Positions 44,566 to 56,947 are shown, numbered from the stretch's first letter. The stretch is DNA of 64,000 bases from Kappaphycus alvarezii (GCA_002205965.3 NADL03000861.1:30011-94010); one strand, 5' to 3'. The notes: generated by a model from the sequence alone, not told the origin. Numbers and translations are program-made.

Positions 44566-45520
44566 TAATTCGCATGTCTTGTTGACCCTCCTCTGTATTT
44601 TGGAATCGAGTAATTCTTACCGCATGGTTAGAATGAGGGTCTCATACTATATAATTCCTACTTGGATGTACCCACCAAGGCTAGTTTGCATAAATACCAT
44701 AATAATGTCTTGGCCAACTTTATTCGTCATAAGAAACGGGTATGCGGATTACCCATTTCTGATCAATTATTTATTCTCCGGAACGTCTCTACTGGTAATA
44801 TAGCAATGATGGGCTCTAAATTTTTAACCAAACTCTAAAATATCTCATCATAGGGGTCTGCATTGAATAGAGTACAGTATCTGAATTTGAAAGACAATGT
44901 GTGTGGAAATCTTTTACAAGAAACCAAAGCCCCTAAGAAAGTGGTATGGGGAGGACCAATAGTAACTACTACGGAACGCGGATGCTTTTGAGCTGGCGTG
45001 TGGGATGTTTAGCCCACACTAGCAGATATAGGTATAAGTGTGGTTGAAACTTTGGTTGGGGCTGTCTGGGTTAAGACGGCCGCTCCAAACAAGGGTATAT
45101 ACAGAACTAGATATAGGCACATACTAAAACAAAATGCAGTCTGACAGTATTGAATTCAAATGTCCTCCATAAAACAGCCCTGATGGTATCATAAGTAGCG
45201 CTTTCAGAATTGTAGTGGGCACAAGTGACATACTCTGACAATATTTAAGACGTACATTGGTCCAGGTGGCATGGAATAGCAACGAAACTTTTGATTGGTA
45301 AAGCAGTGAAACATAGTCCAAGTGCGCAACTCGCTCGTAACTATTCCAAGTGTGCAAATGGGGTCGAACGCTGGGTTCAGAACTGTAAGTAAAAATGTAA
45401 TGATAGAAAAGTGGCTAGTAGTCCTGGTTGTAAGGTTAGCGGTGGATTGAATCTTCAGTACAGTGGGTGCAGTAAATTATTACAAAACTGTAAGGCTTAT
45501 GAGGTGAAATAAGACCTCAC
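44566..45520. other. no confident gene
   Basis: A plus-strand 88-residue frame at 44,537-44,803 and a minus-strand 77-residue frame at 45,124-45,357 show no known domain. A small hairpin (GTGTGGG / CCCACAC) lies at 44,998-45,019. Confidence 0.4.
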
Positions 45521-45524
45521 TCCC

Positions 45525-46325
45525 CCCTGCAGAAATGAATTTCCCCGATTCTTGAGATTCTGCTTGTACTAATTAAAAAGTTCTTGTTATTTCTTAAGGT
45601 ATGATTCGGGAAGCCACGAGTTTTCATGATCTCTAAACTCCTCTCATTTGACAAGATATTTATTTTTTCCCAGTTCCTTCTTGTGAGCGAGTATAGATTC
45701 AACTTCGTATTCCTCCTGTCCATCTTTAAATTACAGGGGTGGCGGAGTTGGAATTTTTTGGCTGAATTCATGTTCAAAGAACGGTTTAAAAAGGCTAGCG
45801 TGGAACATGCTATGTATTAATCTGTCAATAATCGGTTGAGATAACTGCAGATGGAATGTCACACCGTTAATATCTTCTGTGATTTTAGAGGAACCACAAT
45901 ACTTGGGGTTCAGTTCGCGTGATCCAGCCGATCTTCTAGTGAGTTCTCTGTTGATAGCCAAACTATATCACCAATCTTGAAAGTAGATGGACTTCTTTTT
46001 TTGTTCACATATTTTAGATTCATTGGATTTTCGAATTTGGTTCTGAGCTTTTCTTATTGCTTCTTGCATATCTTTTGGAAACTTTTAGCCGCTGGATTAT
46101 CTGAAGACAAAATTTTCAAGGGCACTGCTCTTGATTCAAGTCCATAATTGAGGAAAAATGGTGAGAAAGTTGTGGTTGCATTCACAGAGAAGTTGTGCGC
46201 AACTTCAAAGACTACCAAGTAGTTACCCCAATCTGATTTATGGAAGCTAGCGAAAGCACGGATCATTTCTTCTATTTTTCTGTTCATTATTTCCGGCTGA
46301 CCATCACTTTGTTGGTGGTGTGCAG
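45525..46325 (-). mobile_element. Ty3/gypsy chromovirus relic (integrase end and chromodomain)
   Basis: Minus-strand fossil. It reads HHQQSDGQPEIMNRKIEEMI (end of the integrase core, as in HPQTDGQ.E..NR.LE), DWGNYLVVFEVAHN, SPFFLNYG, then the SH3-like GSSKITEDINGVTFHLQL and IHSMFHASLFKPF. A clear chromodomain follows (DGQEEYEVESILAHKKELG, then NKYLVK). A polypurine-like GCAGGGGGGAGTGAGG follows at ~45,525. It is a different family from the whole gypsy at 19-25 kb and heavily broken. Confidence 0.8.
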
Positions 46326-46749
46326 AGGGGGAGATATCTTTGTTCCTGTAGCTATTTCAAGGCCGGGGGTACGTTTGGCATCAGAATAACTATTCAAAAG
46401 AGCACATACATAGCGGGGAAGTTTCATTGGCGCTCAGCAAAATATGCCTGGATTCTACTTAGTAATAATCTTTTTTCGTTACTAACCAAATTTTTTCCTG
46501 TGATTTTGGGGTAGGGATTTCGGTAAGCATTGCTCCCCTCCAATAATATTTTTGGATCAATATTGGCCTAAATGTTATGATATACCTCCCTTTGAACGCG
46601 GTTTTACCGTGCCACACTTATGATTGCTCGGAAAATGTCAAGGTGTGGGGGATTGCTGACTGAACGGGACAAAGGCCGCGAGGTAAGGGGTGAATGCTGA
46701 TTGAGGTTGGCCAGAGCTCCCATTCGGCCATAATAATCGCCTTCATCGG

Positions 46750-46833
46750 GAGTAAGTCCAAGTAGCTCGAGGGTAAGTCCGGTTACTTCGGGGGTAAGTC
46801 CGGGTACATCGGAGGTAAGTCCGCAGTGAGGTT
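46750..46833. repeat. tandem repeat, 21-bp unit, four copies
   Basis: Unit GGGTAAGTCCGGTTACTTCG plus G. On the minus strand it keeps frame as a seven-residue repeat of the type LTPEVTG (LTSDVPG, LTPEVTG, LTLELLG, LTPDEGD) inside a short open frame at 46,604-46,855. Confidence 0.85.
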
Positions 46834-49040
46834 GATCTTTTGCGAAAGTGGACATTCCGTAATTCAGCCCACAAATTTGTGCATAAGTGCAATGCTTCTC
46901 CGAGCATATCTGCGTGAAAGGATCTTAGTATAATGCAGGATTGCATATATGGGGCTTAGGACATCATATTGTAAATTAAACGCATTGGAGGATTTGTGGA
47001 GTTGAGATATTGAAAAACTAGTATAAAAGCCACGAGAGAAGAAAAGGTAGAGTTTTGGTAGGTAAAACGACAAAGCGCATAAAGAATTGAGCCATTCGAG
47101 GGTTTTCATGGTTAAGAGATGATGGGGGTGAAACCAGGGGATATTTTACAGACTGAAGCGCAGAGGAACATTAGAAAAGGGGATTGGGTGGATATAGGTA
47201 TTGGAGATACCAAGAGGCCGAGTTAAGGGATGCAGAAAGGGGAGGTGTGATGAAAAGGCGTGATAGGAAGCTAGGGCTTTTAAGTATGTGGAATAAGGAC
47301 TGAGAGTTGAAAAACTAGAGCATGAGAAATGGAACTTAAAGGATTTAGGGAAATGGATAGGTGGCACCGGGCGGTTGAAGGAAACTGGGGTTTTTCAGTT
47401 CATATAAGTTGCTTTAAGCGCTGAGTTGATCTCTGAAATATTTTTTATTTTGAGCCAATAGTTTCTGGGATATTGAGACTTGAATTTTTGCTAATTTTAT
47501 CCAATTTTGGAAGAATTCTGTTTGTCCTTTTTATACGACTGGACATGAGAAATCAATTGGTCAGATTTTTTAACGCTTTTCAAATATTTTTTATGTTAAC
47601 AAGACTTTTCTTTCTTAAAGGTTGATCTTCAGATAGGTGGTTTTGATATCTTTTTGCGGCCTTTTCTAGAGAAACATCAGGAACTTATTGGCTGTCCTCA
47701 CCTAAATTAGTTGATGTTCAGTTCTCGGGACACTTTAGCTCTTTAATCTGCTTTTACGGTCACGTGCTTTTAAAAGATGGTAGTATTGACCAAAAAACTG
47801 GACATTCGTTTTTTCCCTGTCGTTCTGGGTTTCGACACCTTTATGCATTCTGAAGCATTGTTTTTACAGAAAGTATTTGGATTTGAAGATAGAGCAAATT
47901 TGGCGTTTTGGTGATATGGCCAATATGGGGCCATTTGGCCGGTCGGAGATGTTAAATACTTATTTGGCGAAAATCTGAACAAAAGATCTACATTTTCCAA
48001 AATTTATTTTTTATGTTCTGGATTTAAATTTTGGGTAAGATTATTTGCAATGGACTGGATCTGGGTATCATGGTATACATGTGCTGAAAGTAGTTTTACT
48101 AATGGTTTCTTATTTTTGAGGAGATTTGTGGTTCTGCGGTTTCTGGAGGTGTAATTATGTACCAGGGATTCCTTTTTGTGTTTATGTGCGATTTTACAAT
48201 ATGATATCAGTTTGGGATAGTAAGTTGAGGTAGATTTATGTAGTGCAAATATATATAAAAGGTCTAGATTCTTTATTGGTCGATTTAAACATGTTTCGGG
48301 ACTAATTGTTGTGTTTGGAACTAAATGTTGTATGGAGACATTTGCACTGGATTGGATCTGAGTATCAAGATATATATTTGCTGTAAAGAAGGTTATTACG
48401 GACTTTGAGGACCTAAAGTCGAAAATTTTTTCTGTGTTTCGGGACCTTTTTCATCATAGGCCGTGCAGATTCATTCGTTTTTCAATAAGCCGTTTGGTTT
48501 TGAATATAGACCAGCTTGCCTGTTTAGGTAAAATGCCCAATATGGGTTCATTTGGGGGATCATAGTTGCGATATGTACTTTGTATATCTATACAGAAGGT
48601 CTACATTTCTTAGTACTAAATCAAGTGTCCCAGGCTCCCTTCTCACTATAAATTCCAGCTTTTCCAGGTCTCAGCAGCTTTGAAACATGTTGAGATCGCG
48701 AACTTTTCTATCTTTCGGTCGGAAAAATGGACAGGTGTCTACTTCCGCTCGGCAGGTAGACATCCTAGGAGCCTGGAAATGATATTCCCATCAAAATAAT
48801 TCCTCAAACATCAAACATAACTATTCGAGACTCTGAAAATTTAGGAGTACTTGAATATTATACCACCTTAAGATTCGAGGGTCATATCTTAAATCTTTCC
48901 AAGTATTGTCAGGGAAATTGATGGCAATTCTTGAAGACTATTTCCAAGTATTGTTAAAATACTCTAGAAGTTTTCAAAATCACTAAAGCTCCTAAAGCCC
49001 AGAGAAACTACTGGTAATCAGAAGATATCAGTCGTATCTT
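46834..49040. other. AT-rich stretch without a confident gene
   Basis: No recognisable coding region. It contains the degenerate long tandem repeat at 47,790-48,640, an inverted pair CCAGGCTCC/GGAGCCTGG (48,648 and 48,768), and two copies of TTTCCAAGTATTGT (48,896 and 48,943). Confidence 0.45.
47790..48640. repeat. degenerate tandem repeat, ~275-340 bp unit
   Basis: Similar blocks recur: AAAAGATCTACATTTTC (47,984), AAAGGTCTAGATTCT (48,259) and GAAGGTCTACATTTC (48,597); GGACTGGATCTGGGTATC (48,052) and GGATTGGATCTGAGTATC (48,349); GCCAATATGGGGCCATTTGG (47,919) and GCCCAATATGGGTTCATTTG (48,536). The pattern suggests about three ancient tandem units. Confidence 0.55.
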
Positions 49041-49043
49041 CTG
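49019..49043. repeat. perfect hairpin (9-bp stem)
   Basis: CAGAAGATA, loop TCAGTCG, TATCTTCTG. Lies just beyond the 3' end of minus-strand gene copy A. It might mark a transcript end, but copy C has no such hairpin at the same place. Confidence 0.75.
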
Positions 49044-49059
49044 GCTTCAGATTAAAGTA

Positions 49060-50335
49060 TTCATCGTGGCCTGCTTTAATTTTTAAAGTAATCGTCGGTA
49101 CTACATACAATCTCAGAAGTCACTTTTTCTAATGGAACATGGTTAGTAGCAGTTTTCCTTTGGATAGCAGCGAGTTCATTCTTCGCGTAAAAATTAGGTT
49201 AACTGATCTTCACTTTTTGGTCTTCCTTTTCGTACAAAACCGCCGCTCCGCTCTTACGGGGAACGAGGAGGATAAAACGGTAGATTACCAGCCTAATACG
49301 AGGGGAGATTAATGTACACATAACAGTCTCGTAAATAGCAACCATAATTGCTGGAATCAGTGTATCCCGAAGCCTAAAGCTTGCTTGAAATCACAAAGTT
49401 CTCATTGATAACTATGTTTGCGTCATTTTCATTTATACGTAACTCGTTTTCTCCTCTCGTTAGACGAGCTGTAAATTCGCTAAGGTGAGGAACGTATGTT
49501 CGAGGGTTATAATTTATTGGGTACCCCATTACACTCACTGGAAACCCAACATGTAAGTGAGTAAATCCAGAAACATCAGGAAACACCGGGCCTAAATCTA
49601 TTGCTTCCACTGTTGACTTTTCTAATATTTCCCTTAACCATGTTTGCAAAACAAGAGGCTTCGATAGAGGACAACACACGAGTAACAGGTTATTAGGGTT
49701 TTTTTCTGAGGATGTTGCAATGGCTTGCGCGTTCACTGTCCCCAGTTATTTCTTTCCTCTCATGATGTACAAATTTCTGGAGCCGAAATCGTATAGTGTA
49801 GCAATAAGTGCCCCGATCAACTCTTTCCCAGTCAATCTCTAGGCCATATTCTTCTGGATAGCTGAAGTGATAGGATTCTTCATCTTAAACAAACCTTCTT
49901 CGCAAATTAAAACGTAAGCCAGAATCCCTTTCATTTTCCGCTCCCCTCAATAGATCTGTTGACTTACTTGTAATTAAATACCAGTTCATGTACTTTACTA
50001 CTTGTAGAATGAAATATAACAGTATTATTAGCCTTAGTCCTCATATAGGTCCTACGTTTAATTGTTTCCATTTATTTTCTTGAAAAAATGACAAGAGTCA
50101 TTCTCTGGAGAATGAATTTAGTTTATGTGTTGCGTACATATCGCCTCCAACGAATAAGGGTGATCTCGAGCTCACTACCCTCATTTGACGGGCTTTCATA
50201 GCAGAATATCGCCGCAGCGTACCCATTACCTTCAATTCTGACCTCAAAAATCAACCTGGAATCGGTAGAGATAGTCTTAAAATTAAACAGCGAGTCGAGA
50301 CGAAAAACAAAAATACACAAAAAGAAGTTTTGTTA
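49060..50335 (-). pseudogene. unknown repeated gene family, copy A
   Basis: Starts near 50,320. The N-terminal part reads EVRIEGNGYAAAIFCYESPS, LEITLIRWRRYV. The best open frame is 49,374-49,736, with SGFTHLHVGFPVSVMGYPI, YNPRTYVPHLSEFTARLTRG and NIVINENFV. A C-terminal stretch continues to ~49,060 (FYAKNELAAIQRK). Copies B (53,994-54,887) and C (58,085-59,345) match throughout the shared parts, so the ~400-residue product is a real family even though every copy here is broken. I see no signal peptide or known motif. It is divergently oriented to helicase H1. Confidence 0.6.
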
Positions 50336-50552
50336 TCTGTTAAAACAAATAAGCAGAAGGTGCTTTAGGAAGTCTTTAGGGATGCAAGGCGTTTGGCTAG
50401 CGGTAGATTCGAAGTAATTGTCTGCTCGCAGTAGGTATGTACCTTAATGGTTACCTACCACACCAAAATTAGACTCCAGAATATTCAGTTGAGAATTTAA
50501 TGGTGCGGCTCTTTTCAGTACTGTATAATATTGACAAAATTAAGAGCAGCAG

Positions 50553-50786
50553 GTGTTCCTACCCACTCACGTTTTCACACAGGATGTGTTATGGAATATA
50601 ATACCAACCACACGTCTACCGGGGGAAATCCACGAACGACACGTGTTTTTCACCAGCTTTGATGCAATAGACGAAAGAAAAGTTTTCGTAACTCAAGAAA
50701 ATTTTACTCTAAAACATACTCAATATGCACTACTGCCGCAGAAGGAGGCTAAAACATCTGACGTTGAACATATCTTTAATAGGTGA
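50553..50786 (+). pseudogene. short conserved plus-strand tract between copy A and H1
   Basis: A plus-strand stretch here and its counterpart at 59,539-59,784 share a pattern in translation: YQPHVYRGKSTNDTCFSPAL here, NQTSYAPVREAS and TTDTFSGLM there, then a common RRxEAETN-like end. It sits at the same place in both modules, just upstream of the minus gene's start. It could be a small gene, a decayed exon, or part of a longer gene. No domain is recognised. Confidence 0.35.
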
Positions 50787-52166
50787 GATTTGGAGGACTG
50801 GACTGCATTTATTTAGGATTATGTGAATACACTGTGCTGCGCTTGTTTGGCTTAGAGTCTGGAGTTATGGGGGTCTTGGACATTTTTTTCGTGGGGGGCT
50901 TGAAGGTACCTATCAAACTTGCCGCCGATGTCAAAATCCTTTCCTATAGCTTAGCATTGAGAGACACGTAGTTTTTTTACACCCGTGAGACCAATAAGAT
51001 TCACTATTTTCATCGACTCGGTCGCATTCCACGGATGACGTCCGCAATTTTTATGTCATCAATGACACAATTTAAGATCCTCCAGTTTTATCGTACTCGG
51101 CTCCCATCCATGAACTATTCAGTAACCAACCACGAAAAATATTTGCCAATTTTTTATGCGGGAGTCTCTGCGAATTACACATTTTTGTATCCTACCTAGG
51201 AACAACTCATGAATGACAGGGTTTAGTCACGACTTCGGATATGTGGGAGCTGTTAGAGGATAAGTTAAGTTATAAGAAAGCAATGAAAAGGTAGAAGAAA
51301 ATCCTTTTTTACAGTATGCTCGCATCGGGAGCTTGACACGACTGAAAAGTGTAGATTTACCAGCCGGGAGTTAAAGCGGAGATGACAAGTTTTCAAAGGC
51401 GGAGGATGCCAATGTAGTACTATTTTCAACAACCAGGTTAGGACAATCCCAGTTAATATTGAGTTGAGACTCTTCGTTGGCGTATAAGTTTTAACAGGAC
51501 TTTTCGTACAGTACGGTAGCCTCCATTAAAGTAAGAGAATTAATTGATTGGTACCGTAAAGTTCAGTATTATACAGTTAAACACCCGTCCGGCCTTGTGG
51601 CCATCGACCTCGTCACACACCAGTCACCCCCAGCGACCACTGTTCTCGCTACATGCCGGTCCAGTTCAGCAACCATCCCAAAAATTAATCACTCGAGCAG
51701 TCTTGAAGGTGTTGATACTCTACGCAATTCAGACGCAATTCAGACACCAGTCCAGTTTAAAAGCTGCTGCGTCAGTTTTTCACACATCCATTACTGAAGT
51801 GCTCATTCTTTTCTGGGTCTGTTCCCTCAATAGTTTGTACATCCTGACACACCGGGATATTTCAGACACTCTTCTGCATTGGTCAGTTGCGTGCAATATC
51901 AGACTAATCATTTTCTCCCCAAGATTGCATCTCAGGTACTTTTTTCACTACATTTCGTTTATAGGGCTGATTCTTTCTCCGCATCGGACAAATTCATCTC
52001 AACTACTACTCAAATCCATCAGTTGTCTATCCTCACATCTGTTTACACCCCTTTTATTTCTTTTTTTGCTCATTGGTATCTCTAATACTCTGAAGTTCTG
52101 TTATCTCTGTCACGAAAGAGATTCATAGACGAACCAAACTCTAAATACAACCTACAACCTCTTAAA
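50787..52166. other. upstream region of helicase H1
   Basis: Holds the shared cis-motif at 51,317-51,350 and then a pyrimidine-rich tract of several hundred bases up to the H1 start. The pyrimidine-rich tract produces a 194-residue open frame (51,544-52,128) that I reject as a gene. A similar C/T-rich tract precedes H2 (60,290-60,638). Confidence 0.5.
51317..51350 (+). promoter_or_regulatory. cis-motif shared with 57,476-57,549
   Basis: GCTCGCATCGGGAGCTTGAC followed by ACGACTGA. Found again as GCTCGCATCGGGAGCTAGAC plus ACGACTGACAC at 57,480. Both are followed ~60-100 bp later by GGCGGAGGATGCCAAT. Position ~850 bp before H1 suggests promoter or element-end sequence. Confidence 0.5.
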
Positions 52167-55100
52167 ATGGTTGCTATTTGCACAAAAGGTCAAGGACATT
52201 GACAGCCATGTTTTGTTCGCCGGTACGAAGACCAAGTTAAGCTTCAGGAAGAGAGACGCCTTCCCTCTGTGAATGTGCTTGATGAACTTTGCAGCCTGGA
52301 AAATGGATTAAAAGCTGTGGAAATGATGCTAATATTGTAGGAGCAAGAAAAATCAAATTATCTCGTGGGGTGATTCAATGCAAACGTGAAAAAACTTTAT
52401 TTCGATGACGAGAACGGCTCCAGAAGCTCAATCAAATACCCGTAATTACTTTTTTCCCAGAACAAGAATATTTCGTCTCTGAATGAACAAAGGTACGAAT
52501 TAACTTACCAAATTTCGTGTGCCTGTGCTCTCTGCCACATAAATACATTTCAAAGAAATCAGCGAATTAGATATTTCGATCAATCTGTGGCTCGGGGCTG
52601 TGGCTGTTTTTCGAGCGAAGATAACTATATTCATGATATATAATTTTGTGAAAGACTACCAGTACAATCAAAATACGTTTATTATGGAGTTTCGGGAGAA
52701 TCCTCGAAGGGCTACAGAGTCCCGTGAAATATCAACCAATTTCCTTCTTTTCGTCACCATGGCAAAATCAATATTGCCGGAGGAATTCCTTGATAGAGCA
52801 TCCGTGCCACAGGTTATTGAGAAGGAAACCATGTACATACTGGAACGATCGTTTTCATTATATGAGGGACACTTTGAAGTGCGCGTCCATCGAATTCGAC
52901 CAAATATTGAGGATAACTTCCATCACGATGCTATTCATTTTGATGAATATGGAGGCTCTAAAACGAACAAACTGAGGTATAGGCGCATAGATATGGTCGC
53001 ACGGATACAAAAATCGAAAAACGTGGAGTGTCAGAACAAAAGGACCGCGTATATCGATCTTTAGAGAAGCCCACTTTACTGAAATCCAAACACTCTAAGA
53101 CATCATCGACTTTGTATGGAGATTGGGGACTCATCGGAGGAATTTTAAAAATTGAGGTCTCAATTGTATCTCATTTGATGAGAGATGTGGAGCTTTTTGA
53201 TCATATTAGAAGTAAGCTGGCTATTAAAATACTAGGTGAAGGATTTTCTTTAGAAACAAAGAAGTCTTCTCATCTCCTATGCTATTCTCCATCGACAACC
53301 AGGATAAGCTCATCTTTGGTGCTCCTGACCGTGAACACATTCTTAACAGCCTCAAGAATATCACTGCTCTCATTCCATCTAAGATTCAGGGGTATTAACG
53401 GTCTCCCTCCAAGGAATCTGCGCACAGAAAAAGAGACTGAGAAGTTCCTCATCTGGTCACGAGAATGTTTATTTATCTGACCACCCTGGCGTTAGGACTG
53501 AAAATGTGAAATGCTTGCCGCTAAAGAGTGGGTCTTTTCCGAAAAAAATGAGACATTTATTTGCGGAGGTTTTACCTTGAAAGGCAGATTCAAAAGCTGC
53601 TAAACATTCGTTTAATAATGAGCGGATGGAGAACTAATCTCCAAAACATCCACAATCGCTTGTATCAAAAGTTCCAGAGAGAGAGCAGTCATGTGAGATT
53701 GACAATGATGGAATCTTTTACCTCATTGGTGATGAATCCGTCTTGAAAGCTGTTGAGAATCAAGAACGTTACGCAGTAGCACCTAAAACTCTCCCTCACT
53801 CTGCAGAACAACCCGATATCATTTTCTTTACTCTGAATCTACAAGTAAGAGAGATCACGGCTTCAATCCCGTTCTCTGTAAAGCTAAGGTTACGTTTACA
53901 TACTCCAAGTCATGAATCAGCGCAAGCGATGACTAAATAAAGTCATACTAATGTCGTAAAAGAGAGAATGGATGCCCTCACGACCGAAGAACCTCACAAA
54001 GGACCCTGATACTCTCGGTAGCTGCTCATCGACTCTTCGCCATGAGCAGCAAATTTATGGTTCTCCACTTGGTTCCCCATTTCACACACAGAAAAACCAA
54101 CGTATAAGAGAGTGAACCCGGAAACAACCGTCACCACCCTGACAAAAAATATATAGTTGTTACCGTTTCCTGTTTCATTGTTTGCGTTAACAAAGTTTTT
54201 AATACAAGAGGTTTGTATAGGGCCCACCACACTAAAAATAAGTTACTAAGTCTTTCTTCAGAAGATTCTGTATTGGCGAGCACATTCACTCTTTTCAGTA
54301 ATTTTTTATCTGTTACAATGTCCATGTATCTGGAAGTTGTATCGTACAATATAACAAAAATTGCATCAATCCAATCCTAAACGACCAATCTAGACGACAT
54401 ATTCTTCTGGATGCCTGTGATTATAGGATTATTGATTTTGAACAAACTTTCTCCGTAAATTGGAGCGTAAGCCAGAATTTCTTTCCTTTTCCCGCTCCCC
54501 TCAATAGCTTTGTTGATTTTCTCGTAGGTAAATACCAGTTCATACACCACACCACTTGTAAAATGGAATCTGAGTGTACTGTCAGACTTGGTCCTTACAC
54601 AGGTTCCGTGTTTAACCGTTTTCATTCTGATGTTTAAAAAAAATGACCAGAGCCATTCTCTGGAGAATGATTTTACTATATGTGCTGTACACGTATCTTC
54701 TCCACCAAAAAAGGGTTATCTCGAGCTTATTCCCCTCATTTGGCGGATTTTCATAGCCGAAAATCGTAGCATCGTTCCCGGTATCCTCAATTCTGGCCTC
54801 GACAATCATTTTGAAAGCAATAGAGATATAATTAAGATGGACAGGAGTGCTGAGACTAAAACGCGAATGGCAAAAGAAGTTTCGCATTTTGTTACCAAGA
54901 CTTTCGTCAAGCGAACAATGCAGACTTCACGACTTCGTCTGCCTAGATATCCTTATCCCCGACAAATATGGTGCCAGGTTGATGTTTTCCGCATTTGGAG
55001 TTGTTACATATCAAGACATTTCTCCCACAAAGCCGCTAAATGAAGAATCCTGTATTTTGGTGTTGGGATGGTCGCAAGAATACTATAAACATCAACCGAG

Positions 55101-56947
55101 GTTGTCAGCAGATCAAAATTTGCCTCAGTGCGACGAATTGGGTATGTCGGATCTACAATGAGAGCATTTGAGGCGGTGAGAAGTATGATAGATTTCCCTG
55201 CCGATGTTCGACCGCTGCTTTTGGGGAAAGAAAGAATGGAGTAACCGTCAAAAATAGGAAACGAAATAAGAAGTGCTGCCAAAAATGGTCGTGGAGAATA
55301 TGAAGCAGCACTACTTCGAAGTTTATGGTTTTTGCGTGATAGACCTCCAGATTATATCTCAAGAATGACTGTCCTTCATGACGGGTCGCTATCCTCAGGA
55401 AATGAAGAGTTTTGATGCTTAAATTCTGAACAAGGAGCAGCAATCGCCGAAAATGTATCAGCACTTCCATTTCTAGAGACAACACATCTTTCTTCTCGAA
55501 CAGTCTGTGTTGTCGGACCAGCCGGTACTGGGAAGACGAACACATTAGTCCATTGTATTGCGGCGATCGGGTCTGTCGCTAAAATTCGAAAGAAGTTATT
55601 GCAAGGGGAGATGCTCAGAGCTCACCTCCAGAGTCAAAATTCGATGTACAATGTAGCCTTGAAGAAATAATTTCTTCCCTTGAGAGATGAAGGGGCAATA
55701 TTTTGCGTCTGTCCGACCAATTCTGCTGTTGATTCCATTGAGCATAAACTGCTTCTGGTATCCCAGCTCCAGCAGAAGACGTATGTTTGAAGCGCGTTTA
55801 TCCCCTCTATGAACGTCTTACACCAAGTTACTCCATAGGATAGAATTCAGTGAATTCTCAGCGCGGAAGGAAACTGAAAAGAAATCTCAAACGTCTCTTC
55901 TCCGGTATGGGACATGAATACAGAAGTGGCTGGATTGTGGTAACTACTTTTGGATCCCTCTACCGAGTTTTCACAAGAAAAAAGAACAGACCATTTTTCT
56001 GCAATTTTCGTTGACGAGGCATCACAAGTGAGCGATTTGGACTACATCATTTTGTTTGAAAATATTTCCAGGTCATCATCTGACATTACGCAAAATTATG
56101 TTCCTTCAATATACGGAGACCCGCTCCAACAACCACCGGTAGTGAAAGGAAGGCCAACACGATACTCAAATTTGTACACTCTCTCACTACTAATGAGAAT
56201 GAATCCCAGGATGTCTGGAGCCAATATCAGGGGCGAAGACCAGGTATCGAACATAAATTTGGGAAATCAGTACCGCATGAACCCTGTAATAAGCGCTCTT
56301 TCGAATTGGATCGCAAATAGGGAGGTCCAATCCGATCCGTGTACGAGCGGTCGATCTGTCATCGAGCCTCAAGGAGCCACATCTGTGTATTACACGGCTC
56401 TGACAGCTAAGGATAGAACGAACCTCCGAAGAAAAGTTTTGGCTCATCCCTCTGTTTTTCTAGATTCATACAGGGAGCAGGGGTTGTCGTATCACGAGCC
56501 TTTCTCTCGAGAGCAGTCGCATCGGGAAGCAATCATCGTTTCTCGCATCATTAAAACAGTCTCAATGGAGCCTACTATGAGAGATGAAGATATAATTGTG
56601 CTGAGTGTATACGCGAAACAACTGCAGTGTTGAAAGAGGTGGTAGGAAGGGAGTTACAGCAGAGTAGGAGCGAGATTGAAATTTCTAACAGTATCAAAAT
56701 CTCGACAATTGCTGGGGTACAAGGGGCAGAACCAAAAGTATTCATCTTCTCAGCAACGAGATGGAGAAGGAATCTTTCAACAGGGGTGCGACGCGGAGAT
56801 GGAATCGGACTTGTCAGTGATTTGAAGGCAATCTATGTGATGGTAACTAGAGCAAGTTGTCATTTATATATTGTCGGCGATGCAGAGTTGCTTTCGGTGT
56901 GCAGTAACCATTGGAAGAAGATTTTGGAGTTTGCAAGGTCCAGTTGA
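52167..56947 (+). pseudogene. superfamily 1 (UPF1-like) helicase, copy H1, broken
   Basis: The start at 52,167 is chosen because the next residues parallel H2 (KGQ..QPCFV.RYEDQ against KGQSRPCFVVWYKD). The N-terminal half (52,600-53,064) has no known domain but matches H2. The helicase core is clear: Walker A VVGPAGTGKT at ~55,510; Walker B IFVDEASQVSD at ~56,000; motif III YGDPLQQPPVVKG; motif IV region NQYRMNP; motifs V-VI ISTIAGVQGAEPK and AIYVMVTRASCHLYIVGD near the end. Such enzymes unwind RNA or RNA/DNA hybrids with ATP, as UPF1, SMUBP2 and ZNFX1 do. Frames are interrupted repeatedly, and copy B of the minus-strand family lies inside. The last two frames (55,950-56,633 and 56,627-56,947) are the best preserved. 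Confidence 0.8.
53994..54887 (-). pseudogene. unknown repeated gene family, copy B, nested inside helicase H1
   Basis: Reads SKIILQRMALVIF and YENPPNEGNKLEITLFWWRR at the N-terminal side, then SGFTLLYVGFSVCEMGNQV. It matches copies A and C but lacks the C-terminal third that they share. It lies antisense between two parts of H1: the N-terminal half ending about 53,940 and the segment that resumes at about 54,890. This position means either insertion into H1 or an overlapping arrangement from a rearranged module. Confidence 0.6.

Noticed and set aside
42416-44840. GGGCTC..AAATT similarity at 42,418 and 44,811 as Harbinger ends
   Set aside because: The two sequences are in direct, not inverted, orientation and only ~12 bases agree. 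I do not count them as terminal repeats.
44998-45019. Small hairpin as terminator or RNA gene
   Set aside because: A 7-bp stem is too short to stand out in 64 kb, and no gene ends there.
51544-52128. 194-residue plus-strand open frame before H1
   Set aside because: It results from a pyrimidine-rich stretch with few stops, has no domain, overlaps two other frames of similar quality and ends right before the H1 start. Better read as leader or promoter DNA.
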